Assembly (NCBI GenBank): GCA_044222685.1
Contig: JBGAMU010000006.1
Span: 13,397 to 77,396 of the forward strand
From: JAEUPI01 sp044222685
GTDB lineage: Bacteria; Pseudomonadota; Gammaproteobacteria; Burkholderiales; Burkholderiaceae_C
Reading direction: 5' to 3'
DNA length: 64,000 nucleotides
The stretch's first letter is position 1; every line of letters starts with the position of its first letter. This document shows positions 46,737-54,738 of the stretch, in pieces. A program made the translations under genes and the position numbers. Under the pieces are notes generated by a model. That model saw only the letters and a list, made by a program, of their open reading frames with translations, was not told where the DNA came from and made no database searches.

Positions 46737-47323
46737 CTGCGCAGCGTGGTGGCTTCGTGATGGGGCTGATCGTCGGCCTGCTGCTTGGCTTGGCGCTGGC
46801 GCTGGCCGTGGCCCTTTACGTCACCAAGGTGCCGGTGCCTTTCGTCAACAAGGTGCCGCAGCGCAACCCCGAGCAGAACGCCGCCGAGATCGAACGCAAC
46901 AAGAACTGGGATCCGAACGCGCCGTTGTCGAGCAAGGCGCCCCCCCGTCCGGGCGCCCCGGTCGGCAGCGCACCCGCGGTGCCGCCAGCGCCGCCGGCGG
47001 CACCGCCAAAAGCGGCGGTTGCCGAGCCGGCGCCCGCGCAAGGCCAGGCCGCGGCGCCGGCCAAGTCCACCAAACCGGGTGTCGATCCGTTCATCTACTT
47101 CGTCCAGGTCGGTGCGTTCGCCAAACCCGAAGACGCCGAACAGCAGCGCGCCAAGCTGGCGATGCTGGGGTACAGCGCCAAGGTCAGCGAGCGCGAACAG
47201 TCCGGACGGCCGATGTACCGCGTGCGTCTGGGTCCCTACCAGATGCGCGACGAGGCCGAATCGGCGCAGACCAAGCTGCAATCCGGCGGCGAGGATGCAG
47301 CGCTGGTGCGGGTCGAACGCTGA
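46733..47323 (+). CDS. SPOR-domain membrane protein
   Basis: 196 residues. A cytosolic tip and one membrane helix (GFVMGLIVGLLLGLALALAV) are followed by a Pro/Ala-rich periplasmic linker (about residues 60-115). The C-terminal SPOR domain reads FIYFVQVGAFAKPEDAEQQR, LGYSAKVSEREQSGRPMYRV and RLGPYQMRDEAESAQTKLQ. SPOR domains bind denuded septal peptidoglycan, so it is likely a FtsN/DedD-like division-site protein. argS-SPOR-dsbA order is typical of Burkholderiales. It is translationally coupled to argS. Confidence 0.9.
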   Translation: MTAQRGGFVMGLIVGLLLGLALALAVALYVTKVPVPFVNKVPQRNPEQNAAEIERNKNWDPNAPLSSKAPPRPGAPVGSAPAVPPAPPAAPPKAAVAEPAPAQGQAAAPAKSTKPGVDPFIYFVQVGAFAKPEDAEQQRAKLAMLGYSAKVSEREQSGRPMYRVRLGPYQMRDEAESAQTKLQSGGEDAALVRVER

Positions 47324-47364
47324 GATGACGACGCACGCGAACAGACACCCCAAGAAACAGAAGG

Positions 47365-48012
47365 ATGACCATGAAACGCCGTGATTTCACCCTGCGCCTC
47401 ACCGCCACGGCCGCCAGCCTGGCAGCGCCCGCCCTCGCGCAGGCGCAGGCTGCCGCGCCGGTCGAGGGCAAGGACTACGCCCGTCTGGCGCAGCCGATCG
47501 CGATGCCGGCCACGGGCAAGGTGGAGGTGGTGGAGTTCTTCGGCTACTGGTGCCCGCATTGCCACGCCTTCGAGCCGATGCTCGAGGAATGGGCCCGCAA
47601 GCTGCCGGCCCAGGTCAGCTTCCGCCGCATCCCGGTCGCCTTCTCGGCACCGCAGGAGCCCTACCAGCGCATCTTCCTGGCGCTGGAGGCGATGGGCCAG
47701 CTCGACGCGGTGCACCGCAAGGTGTTCACGGCGATCCACGTGCAGAAGCAGCGTCTGGACAAGGACGCCGACATCCTGGCCCTGATGACCGCCAATGGCA
47801 TCGACGGCGCCAAGTTCACCGAGACGTTCAAGAGCTTCACGGTGGCCAGCAAGGCCAAGCAAGCGCGCCAGTTGGCCGAGGCTTACAAGATCGACGGCGT
47901 GCCGACATTGGGCATCCACGGCCGTTACTTCACGTCGCCCTCGCTGGCCGGCGGCCACGAGCAGGCGTTGCGGGTCACCGACTTCCTGATCCAGCGCGTC
48001 GCCAAGGGCTGA
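47365..48012 (+). CDS. dsbA: Thiol:disulfide interchange protein DsbA
   Basis: 215-residue periplasmic oxidase. The N-terminus MTMKRRDFTLRLTATAASLA carries an RR-x-F pattern and hydrophobic stretch ending at ALAQA, so export may be Sec or Tat. The active site is CPHC in VVEFFGYWCPHCHAFEPMLE, and the cis-Pro loop is DGVPTLGIHGRYF. It introduces disulfides into exported proteins, such as the LptD partnered elsewhere. It lies 41 bp after the SPOR gene and is probably in the argS operon. Confidence 0.93.
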   Translation: MTMKRRDFTLRLTATAASLAAPALAQAQAAAPVEGKDYARLAQPIAMPATGKVEVVEFFGYWCPHCHAFEPMLEEWARKLPAQVSFRRIPVAFSAPQEPYQRIFLALEAMGQLDAVHRKVFTAIHVQKQRLDKDADILALMTANGIDGAKFTETFKSFTVASKAKQARQLAEAYKIDGVPTLGIHGRYFTSPSLAGGHEQALRVTDFLIQRVAKG

Positions 48013-48135
48013 ACGCCGGCAGGCATCTGCCGCCGGCCACACGTGCGAAGGTTGGGCCGCGTCACGCGGCGCGCATTTCGTCTCACGTGGCGCCGAATGC
48101 CAGGGCTAGAATGGTCTGCAAGTTCTGTGCCGACC

Positions 48136-48753
48136 ATGCCTTCGACCCTTCTCGTCAGACCTCTCCTGCTCTTCACGCTGGCCCTCGGTGGCGCTGGGTC
48201 GGCCAGCGCCGACCGCAGCGACCGCAGCAAGCCGTTGACGCTCGAATCCGACAAACCCTGCACGGTGGACCTCGTGCGCCAGGTCAGCGTGTGCAGCGGC
48301 AACGTCGTCATCGCGCAGGGCACGCTGCAGATCCGGGCCGACCGGGTCGAACTGCGCGAGACCGCCGACGGCTACCGGCAGGCGATCGCGATCGGCGCTG
48401 CCAGCGCGCCGGCGCTGTACCGCCAGCGGCGCGAGGGCAGCGACGAGCACGTCGAGGGCAGTGCCGACCGCGTCGAGTACGACGCTCGCGCGGATACGCT
48501 GCGCTTCGTCGGCAATGCCCAGGTCCGGCGCCTGCGCGGCGCGGTACCCAGCGAGGAGATCCAGGGCAGCCTGATCCTGTGGGACAACACCGCCGAGCAG
48601 TTCACCGTGCAAGGCGGCGCCGCCAGCCCCGGCAATCCGACCGGTCGCGTGCGCGCGGTGCTGGCACCCCGCGAGGCGTCGGCACCGACGGCCGCCGCCG
48701 CCGCGTCGAGCGCCACGCTGCGGCCGAGCGGCACGTTGGGCGAGCGCCAGTGA
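48136..48753 (+). CDS. lptA: LPS transport periplasmic protein LptA
   Basis: 205 residues. The signal peptide MPSTLLVRPLLLFTLALGGA ends near ASA. An OstA/LptA jellyroll follows: LTLESDKPCTVDLVRQ, VCSGNVVIAQGTLQIRADRV, GSADRVEYDARADTLRFVGN and GSLILWDNTAEQFTVQGGA. It bridges LptC and LptD for LPS transit. The C-terminal tail is Ala/Thr-rich and probably disordered. lptC, normally just upstream, is absent here, the neighbour being dsbA. lptB follows after 67 bp. The ATG at 48136 is the first giving a signal peptide. Confidence 0.9.
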   Translation: MPSTLLVRPLLLFTLALGGAGSASADRSDRSKPLTLESDKPCTVDLVRQVSVCSGNVVIAQGTLQIRADRVELRETADGYRQAIAIGAASAPALYRQRREGSDEHVEGSADRVEYDARADTLRFVGNAQVRRLRGAVPSEEIQGSLILWDNTAEQFTVQGGAASPGNPTGRVRAVLAPREASAPTAAAAASSATLRPSGTLGERQ

Positions 48754-48820
48754 CGCCCGGGCTGCGGCAGGGGCTTGCGAGCTCGCCGGCAGGGCAACGG
48801 CCGGTCGACGGAGCCGGTGC

Positions 48821-49600
48821 GTGAATGCCGTGCTGAAGCCGCCGCAGGCGGCGCCCGTGGCCAGCCGGCTCGAGGTGACCGGGCTGCGCAAGTCGTACGG
48901 GTCGCGGCAGGTCGTGTCCGAAGTCCACCTGGCGGTCAGCGCCGGCGAGGTGGTGGGCCTGCTGGGACCTAATGGCGCCGGCAAGACGACCACTTTCTAC
49001 ATGGTGGTCGGGCTGGTACGGGCCGATGCCGGCGAGATCCACATCGACGGCCAACCGGTGCACCACAAGCCGATTCACCAGCGCGCCCGCATGGGTCTGT
49101 CGTACCTGCCGCAGGAGGCGTCGATCTTCCGCAAGCTCACGGTGCAGGAGAACATCCGCGCCGTGCTCGAGCTGCAGCATGACGCGCGCGGCAAGTCGCT
49201 GCGCGCGGCCGAGATCGACCGCCTGCTCGAGCAGCTGCTGCGCGACCTGGGCATCGAGAAGCTGCGCGACTCGCCGGCACCGGCGCTGTCGGGCGGCGAG
49301 CGGCGGCGCGTCGAGATCGCCCGCGCGCTGGCCACGCAGCCGCGCTTCATCCTGCTCGACGAACCGTTCGCAGGCGTCGACCCGATCGCGGTGATCGAGA
49401 TCCAGCGCATCATCGGATTCCTGAAGAATCGTGGCATCGGCGTGCTGATCACCGACCACAACGTGCGCGAGATGCTGGGCATCTGCGACCGTGCCTACAT
49501 CATCAGCGAGGGCCGCGTGCTGGCCGAGGGCACGCCCCAGCAGATCGTCGAGAACCCCGATGTTCGCCGGGTCTACCTCGGCGAGCACTTCCGGATGTAG
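48821..49600 (+). CDS. lptB: LPS export ABC transporter ATPase LptB
   Basis: 259 residues. Walker A GLLGPNGAGKTTTFYMVVGL, Q-loop LSYLPQEASIFRKLTVQENI, signature ALSGGERRRVEIARAL, Walker B FILLDEPFAGVDPIAVIEIQ and ITDHNVREMLGICDRAYI (switch His) are near-invariant LptB blocks. It powers LPS extraction with LptF/G/C. The start is GTG at 48821, with an N-terminal extension of about 15 residues before the ABC core. rpoN starts 10 bases downstream. Confidence 0.97.
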   Translation: MNAVLKPPQAAPVASRLEVTGLRKSYGSRQVVSEVHLAVSAGEVVGLLGPNGAGKTTTFYMVVGLVRADAGEIHIDGQPVHHKPIHQRARMGLSYLPQEASIFRKLTVQENIRAVLELQHDARGKSLRAAEIDRLLEQLLRDLGIEKLRDSPAPALSGGERRRVEIARALATQPRFILLDEPFAGVDPIAVIEIQRIIGFLKNRGIGVLITDHNVREMLGICDRAYIISEGRVLAEGTPQQIVENPDVRRVYLGEHFRM

Positions 49601-49609
49601 ACCCCGGCC

Positions 49610-51136
49610 ATGAAACCCTCACTCCAAGTCCGCCTGTCGCAGCACCTGGCGTTGACGCCGCAGCTGCAGCAGTCGATTCGCCTGCTGCAGCTGTCGACGC
49701 TGGAACTGCAGCAGGAGATCGAGCAGATGCTCGATCAGAACCCGTTCCTCGAGACCGAGGAAGAGGCCTCCGCGCCCGAGGCTGCGGTCGAGCGCGCGCC
49801 GCTGGTCGAGCCGCCGCCCGCCGAGCGGACGTCCGAGCATGACGGCAACGCCGACGACACCGGCTTCGACGGCGGGGAGGAGGCACGCGGCATCGACAAC
49901 ACCGAGTTCGGCCAGGCCGAGCGCAGCGAGTGGGAGAACGGCACCGAAGGCGACGACTTCGACGGTATCCGCGAGCTGCCGGGTTCGGCGGCGCCGTCGG
50001 CCGCGAGCGACGACGACAGCGAGGCGCAGGACCGCAGCGCGGCCGTGCCGTCGCTGCAGGAACACCTGCGCGGCCAGCTCGCCGGCATGCGCCTGAGCGA
50101 CGACGATCGCGGCGCGGTCGAGGTGCTGATCGAGTCGCTCGATGGTGACGGTTATCTGGCCGACACGCTGGAAGAGATCGCCGAGCGCCTGGCCGGCGAC
50201 GACCCGCTGGCCCGCGAGGAGCTGATCGAACGTCTGCAGTGCGCGCTCAAGTGGCTGCAGAGCCTGGATCCGCCGGGCGTCGGCGCACGCGACCTGGCCG
50301 ACTGCCTGTGCCTGCAGCTGCTGGCCCAGCCGGCCTGCGCGGCGCAGGCGCTGGCGGTGGTGATCTGCCGGCGCCACCTCGACCTGCTTGCGCGGCGCGA
50401 CGTCAAGCGCCTGATGGCCGCCACCGGCGCCGACGAGGCCCTGCTGCGCGAGGCCCGCGAGCTGATCGTGCGCTGCGAGCCCAAGCCCGGGCGGGCGTTC
50501 GGCCAGTCCGACTCGCGCATCGTGGTGCCCGACGTGTTCGTGCAGCGCGGCAGCCGCGGCTGGCGCATCCAGCTCAACCCCGACGTGATGCCCAAGCTGC
50601 GCATCAATGACGTCTACGCGCAGGCCATCCGCGGCCAGCGCAACGGCACCGGCGCCGGCCTGAACGCCCGGCTGCAGGAGGCACGCTGGTTCGTCAAGAA
50701 CATCCAGCAGCGCTTCGACACCATCGTGCGTGTGTCGCAGGCCATCGTCGAGCGGCAGAAGAGCTTCTTCACGCATGGCGCCATCGCGATGAAGCCGCTG
50801 GTGCTGCGCGAGATCGCCGACGAGCTGGGCCTGCACGAGTCGACCATTTCACGCGTCACCACCGCCAAGTACATGGCCACACCGTTCGGCACCTTCGAGC
50901 TGAAGTACTTCTTCGGTTCGTCGCTCAACACCGACGCCGGCGGCAATGCGTCGAGCACGGCGGTGCGCGCGTTGCTGCGCCAGCTGGTGGCGGCCGAGGA
51001 TCCGAAGGCGCCGCTGTCGGACGGGCAGCTGTCGCAGATGCTCTCCGAGCAGGGCATCCAGGTGGCGCGCCGCACGGTCGCCAAGTACCGCGAAGCCCTC
51101 AAGATCGCTCCGGCCAACCTGCGCCGCGAGCTGTGA
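49610..51136 (+). CDS. rpoN: RNA polymerase sigma-54 factor RpoN
   Basis: 508 residues. The Gln/Leu-rich region I is LALTPQLQQSIRLLQLSTLE. The acidic, low-complexity region II lies at about residues 50-150 (EEEASAPEAA ... DDDSEAQDRSA). A core-binding domain follows, then the -12 helix-turn-helix LREIADELGLHESTISRVTT with FGTFELKYFF. The C-terminal RpoN box ARRTVAKYRE binds the -24 element. Sigma-54 needs AAA+ activators and usually controls nitrogen, motility or carbon genes. The lptB-rpoN linkage is conserved in proteobacteria. The stop overlaps the next GTG start. Confidence 0.97.
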   Translation: MKPSLQVRLSQHLALTPQLQQSIRLLQLSTLELQQEIEQMLDQNPFLETEEEASAPEAAVERAPLVEPPPAERTSEHDGNADDTGFDGGEEARGIDNTEFGQAERSEWENGTEGDDFDGIRELPGSAAPSAASDDDSEAQDRSAAVPSLQEHLRGQLAGMRLSDDDRGAVEVLIESLDGDGYLADTLEEIAERLAGDDPLAREELIERLQCALKWLQSLDPPGVGARDLADCLCLQLLAQPACAAQALAVVICRRHLDLLARRDVKRLMAATGADEALLREARELIVRCEPKPGRAFGQSDSRIVVPDVFVQRGSRGWRIQLNPDVMPKLRINDVYAQAIRGQRNGTGAGLNARLQEARWFVKNIQQRFDTIVRVSQAIVERQKSFFTHGAIAMKPLVLREIADELGLHESTISRVTTAKYMATPFGTFELKYFFGSSLNTDAGGNASSTAVRALLRQLVAAEDPKAPLSDGQLSQMLSEQGIQVARRTVAKYREALKIAPANLRREL

Positions 51137-52380
51137 GCGCTGCGTCGCTGTTCCTGCCCTGCGCCGGCGGCGTGGAGGACCTGCTGGTCGACGAGATCGC
51201 GGCGCTGCTGCCCACCGCCGCGCCGCAGCGCCAGCGCGGCGGCGTGCTGCTCGCCGGCGACGCTGATGCGGCGATGCGGCTCAACCTGGAAAGCCGCCTG
51301 GCGCAGCGCGTGTTGTGGCGCGTCGCCGATGGCGGCTACCGCAGCGAGGACGATCTCTATACGCTGGCACGCCGCGTGCGCTGGCAGGACTGGATCACGC
51401 CGCAGCAGACCTTGCGCGTGGACACCAGCGCGCGCCATTGCCCGCTGAAAAGCCTGAACTTCGCCGCGCTGCGCATCAAGGACGCCGTCTGCGACCAGCT
51501 GCGCGAGGCGCTCGGCGCCCGGCCCGACGTCGACACCCGGCATCCGCACCTGTCGCTGCTGCTGCACCTGGACGCCGAGCACGCCAGCCTGTACGTCGAC
51601 CTGTCGGGCGAGGCCCTGTTCAAGCGCGGCTGGCGCGACGCCATGGCCGACAAGGGCGAGGCGCCGCTGAAGGAAACGCTCGCGGCCGCCATGCTGGCCG
51701 CCGCCGGCTGGCGCGGCCGCGCCGAGGACGGACTGCTGCTCGATCCTTGCTGCGGCGCCGGCACGATCGCGATCGAGGCGGCGCACCTCGCCTGCCGCCG
51801 CGCACCGGGTTTGTCCCGCCGGTTCGCGTTCGAGCAGCTGCTGCCGTTTCGCGAGCGCTTGCCGGCCTGGCGCCAGATGGTCGGTGCGGCGAAAGAACGC
51901 GTGCAGACCTCGCCCGTGGCGATCCACGCCGGCGATGTGTCGTTTCGCATGACCGACTTCGCGACACGCAATGCCGAGCGCGCGGGCGTGGCCGGCGCCA
52001 TCACGTTCAAGGCCGGCGACGCGCTGCAGCGCCCACCGCCGGCAGCCAGCGGCACGTTGATGCTCAATCCGCCCTACGGCGAGCGCCTGGCACCGAAAGG
52101 CCGCGGCGCGGCGTCGCACGAGATCCCGGCGCGCGAGCGCGCCGAGGGCGCCGGCGACACACAGGCCTTCTTCAGCCAGCTGGCCACGCACTGGAAGCGC
52201 CACTACGGCGGCTGGACGGCGTGGATCCTGAGCCCGGACCTCAAGCTGCCCGGCGTGATGCGGCTCAAGGAGAGCCGACGCGTGCCGCTGTGGAACGGCC
52301 CGATCGAGTGCCGCCTCTTCCGTTTCGACCTGGTGAGCGGGTCGATGCGCGAGCGCGAGGATCCGCCGCTGCCCGCCTAG
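51133..52380 (+). CDS. THUMP-domain class I SAM-dependent rRNA methyltransferase (RlmL-like)
   Basis: 415 residues. The N-terminal ferredoxin-like/THUMP part is FLPCAGGVEDLLVDEIAALL and NLESRLAQRVLWRVADGGYR. The methyltransferase part has KETLAAAMLAAAGWRG, LLLDPCCGAGTIAIEAAHLA (SAM site) and the NPPY catalytic motif in GTLMLNPPYGERLAPKGRG. It resembles the N-terminal half of RlmL, the 23S rRNA guanine-2445 N2-methyltransferase. The specific target is unproven. GTG start at 51133, coupled to rpoN. Its stop shares CTAG with the convergent yidB stop. Confidence 0.85.
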   Translation: MSAASLFLPCAGGVEDLLVDEIAALLPTAAPQRQRGGVLLAGDADAAMRLNLESRLAQRVLWRVADGGYRSEDDLYTLARRVRWQDWITPQQTLRVDTSARHCPLKSLNFAALRIKDAVCDQLREALGARPDVDTRHPHLSLLLHLDAEHASLYVDLSGEALFKRGWRDAMADKGEAPLKETLAAAMLAAAGWRGRAEDGLLLDPCCGAGTIAIEAAHLACRRAPGLSRRFAFEQLLPFRERLPAWRQMVGAAKERVQTSPVAIHAGDVSFRMTDFATRNAERAGVAGAITFKAGDALQRPPPAASGTLMLNPPYGERLAPKGRGAASHEIPARERAEGAGDTQAFFSQLATHWKRHYGGWTAWILSPDLKLPGVMRLKESRRVPLWNGPIECRLFRFDLVSGSMREREDPPLPA

Positions 52381-52793
52381 CGGCGCATCAGCATGCCGAG
52401 CAGGTCGGACACGTTGCCGAGCCCGCCCTGCGGCACCTGGCCCTGCGGGGTGAGCTGATCCACCACCTGCGGCAGCAGCTGCGTCAGCTGGCCGAGCACG
52501 TCGGCCTGCGAGCCGCCCGCCTGGCGCGCCAGCTGGCCGAGCGTGTCGTCGCCCAGTGCGCCGCGCAGCTGGTCGGGCGACACCGGCATGTTCTGCCCGG
52601 TCGAGATCCACGAGGCCACCACGTCGCCGAGACCGCTCTGCTGGAACTTGGCCACCAGGCCGCCGAGCCCGCCGTGAGCCGAGTCGCTGCCGAGCAGGCC
52701 GACGACGGCGTTGAGCAGCGCGGTGTTGCCGCCGCCCGCGGCGCCGCCCTGGCCACCCATCGCGGCGCCGAGTACCGAGTCCAGCAAACCCAT
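52377..52793 (-). CDS. YidB family protein (DUF937)
   Basis: 138 residues, Gly/Gln/Leu-rich. Features are MGLLDSVLGAAMGG, ALLNAVVGLLG, GGLGGLVAKFQQSGLGDVVA then SWISTGQNMPVSPDQLRGAL, and LGQLARQAGGSQADVLGQLT. The YidB pattern of SWxxxGxNxPVxPxQ is clear. No signal peptide or membrane segment. The function is unknown in E. coli. It ends four bases overlapping the convergent methyltransferase gene and starts 23 bp after the MFS stop. Confidence 0.85.
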   Translation of the reverse strand: MGLLDSVLGAAMGGQGGAAGGGNTALLNAVVGLLGSDSAHGGLGGLVAKFQQSGLGDVVASWISTGQNMPVSPDQLRGALGDDTLGQLARQAGGSQADVLGQLTQLLPQVVDQLTPQGQVPQGGLGNVSDLLGMLMRR

Positions 52794-52816
52794 GATGATT
52801 CTCCCTGTCGTTTCGA

Positions 52817-53998
52817 TCAAGTGGACGCGCGATTCTGCGCGCGGGCCCGCTGGCGGGCAAGCCAGATCAGCGCCGCCGCGGTGGCCGCCATCGGCAGCAG
52901 CGAGCCGAGGTTCATCCACTGCCAGCCGCCGGTGGTGACCAACGCGCCCGAGCTGAACGAGGTGACCGCCATCGTGGCGGCGACGGTGGTGTCCATTGCC
53001 GCCTGCGCCTGCGTCTTCTCCTGCGGGCGGTAGGTTTCGGTGAACAACGTGGTGCCGCCGATGTAGAGGAAGTTCCAACCCAGCCCCAGCATCACCAGCG
53101 CGCCGACGAAGTGCATCACGTCCTCGCCCGACAACGCGAACAGCACGCACGCCAGATTGAGCAGCACGCCGGCCGTCATCACCCTCAACACGCCGAAGCG
53201 GCGGATCAGGTGCCCGGTGAAGAAGCTCGGCACGAACATCGCGAGCACATGCGTCTCGAGCACCAGCGCGACGGCACTGAACGGATGGGCGCACTGCTGC
53301 ATCGCGATCGGCGAGGCCGCCATCAGCAGATTCATCACGCCGTAGCCGAGCGCCGCAGCGGCGATCGCCACCACGAAGGCCGGCTGCCGTGCCAGCTCGC
53401 GCACGCTGCGCCCGGGCACCACGGCGCTGGCCGGATCGACCAACGGCGGGAACTGGATGCGCGACATCACCAGCCACGCGATCGCCGCCACGACCATCAA
53501 GGCCACATAGGCGCCGGCAAACGGCTGCGGCAGCAGGTCGCGCGTCCCGCTCGCCAACGAGGGACCGATCACGCCGCCCAGGATGCCGCCTGTCAGGACC
53601 CAGGAGATCGCCTTCGCCTTGTGGGGCCCGTCGACGAGCTCGACAGCGGCGAAGCGATAGAGCGCCGCATTGGCGCTGTAGTAGCCGGCGGCCAGCGTGG
53701 CGGCCAGCAGCAGGCCGAAGTTGCGCGTCATCGCCGCCACGGCGCAGACGCCGGCCGACACGATGGCCACCAGCAGGCCGTTCTGGAAGCAGCGCCGCCG
53801 GCCGTAGGCGCGCTGGTGACGCGCCACCAGCGTCGCCGCCAACGCGGCACCGCCGACGTAGGCGGTGAGCGGCAGTGTCGCCATCCAGCCGCGCGGCGCG
53901 ATCTGCAGGCCGACCAGGCCGTTGATCGCGACAAAGGTGACGTTGTTGGTGAAGAACAGTCCCTGGCACAGGGTCAGCAGCAGCAGGTTGCGGTTCAA
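52817..53998 (-). CDS. Major facilitator superfamily transporter
   Basis: 393 residues with about 12 hydrophobic segments. The first is NRNLLLLTLCQGLFFTNNVT, and LVARHQRAYGRRRCFQNGLL has the loop 2-3 Arg-rich motif of MFS proteins. The start is assigned to TTG at 53998 because it overlaps the rsmE stop as TTGA and has TGGAG five to six bases upstream. The open frame upstream lies inside rsmE. It belongs to the YCAD/UMF1-like group of drug/metabolite exporters. The substrate is unknown. Likely in one transcript with rsmE and the acyl-CoA ligase gene. Confidence 0.8.
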   Translation of the reverse strand: MNRNLLLLTLCQGLFFTNNVTFVAINGLVGLQIAPRGWMATLPLTAYVGGAALAATLVARHQRAYGRRRCFQNGLLVAIVSAGVCAVAAMTRNFGLLLAATLAAGYYSANAALYRFAAVELVDGPHKAKAISWVLTGGILGGVIGPSLASGTRDLLPQPFAGAYVALMVVAAIAWLVMSRIQFPPLVDPASAVVPGRSVRELARQPAFVVAIAAAALGYGVMNLLMAASPIAMQQCAHPFSAVALVLETHVLAMFVPSFFTGHLIRRFGVLRVMTAGVLLNLACVLFALSGEDVMHFVGALVMLGLGWNFLYIGGTTLFTETYRPQEKTQAQAAMDTTVAATMAVTSFSSGALVTTGGWQWMNLGSLLPMAATAAALIWLARQRARAQNRAST

Positions 53999-54738
53999 GT
54001 GTTCTCCAGGGCGATCCGGGCCAGTGCAGCCAGCGGCGCCGTGTCGGCGCGCAGCACGCGCGCGCCGAGTGCGATGGGTTGGTAGCCGGCGGCACGCGCA
54101 GCCGCCTCCTCGGCCGGCGACAGGCCACCTTCGGGTCCGCTCAGCACGCACACCGCCTCGGGCAGCGGCGGTCGCGGCAACGCCCCGGCATCGGCGGCCA
54201 GGCTGAGCAGCCAGCGCGCGCCATCGTCGTCATCGCTGCGGACCAGCCATTCGGCCAGCGGCAGCGGGGCACCGATCGCCGGCACGCGGTTGCGGCCGCA
54301 TTGTTCGCAGGCGGCCACCGCCACCGCGTGCCAATGCGCCGCCTTGCGTTCGGCACGTTCGCCGGCCACGCGCAGCACCGAGCGCTCGCACACCAGCGGC
54401 TGGATCGCGTGCACGCCGAGCTCGGTGGCCTTCTCGATCAGGCCGTCCATGCGCTCGTTGGCCGGCATGCCGAGCGCCAGCGTCACCCGGCAATCGAGCT
54501 CGCGTTCGATCGGCTCGTGGGCGCCCACGCGCACCACCACGTCGCGTCGGCCCATGCGCACGATCTGCGCCTGCCATTGCCCGCCGCTGCCGTCGAACAC
54601 GACGAGCGCCGCGCCGGGCTGCAGGCGCAGCACCTGCACGTGACGCGAGGCATTGGCGCCGAGCGTGCAGTCGACGCCGGGTCCGAGCGCCCGATCGACG
54701 AACACGCGCGCAGTGGCACTACGGCTTGGGGGCGTCAC
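53995..54738 (-). CDS. rsmE: 16S rRNA (uracil-1498-N3)-methyltransferase RsmE
   Basis: 247-residue SPOUT methyltransferase. N-terminal PUA-like part: RVFVDRALGPG, HVQVLRLQPGAALVVFDGSG. SPOUT knot: LALGMPANERMDGLIEKATE, LGVHAIQPLVCERSVLR, VLSGPEGGLSPAEEAAARAA and LGARVLRADTAPLAAL (cofactor loop). It methylates U1498 of 16S rRNA. The start appears to be GTG at 54738, overlapping the acyl-CoA ligase end by 20 bases. The stop overlaps the MFS start. Confidence 0.93.
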   Translation of the reverse strand: MTPPSRSATARVFVDRALGPGVDCTLGANASRHVQVLRLQPGAALVVFDGSGGQWQAQIVRMGRRDVVVRVGAHEPIERELDCRVTLALGMPANERMDGLIEKATELGVHAIQPLVCERSVLRVAGERAERKAAHWHAVAVAACEQCGRNRVPAIGAPLPLAEWLVRSDDDDGARWLLSLAADAGALPRPPLPEAVCVLSGPEGGLSPAEEAAARAAGYQPIALGARVLRADTAPLAALARIALENT

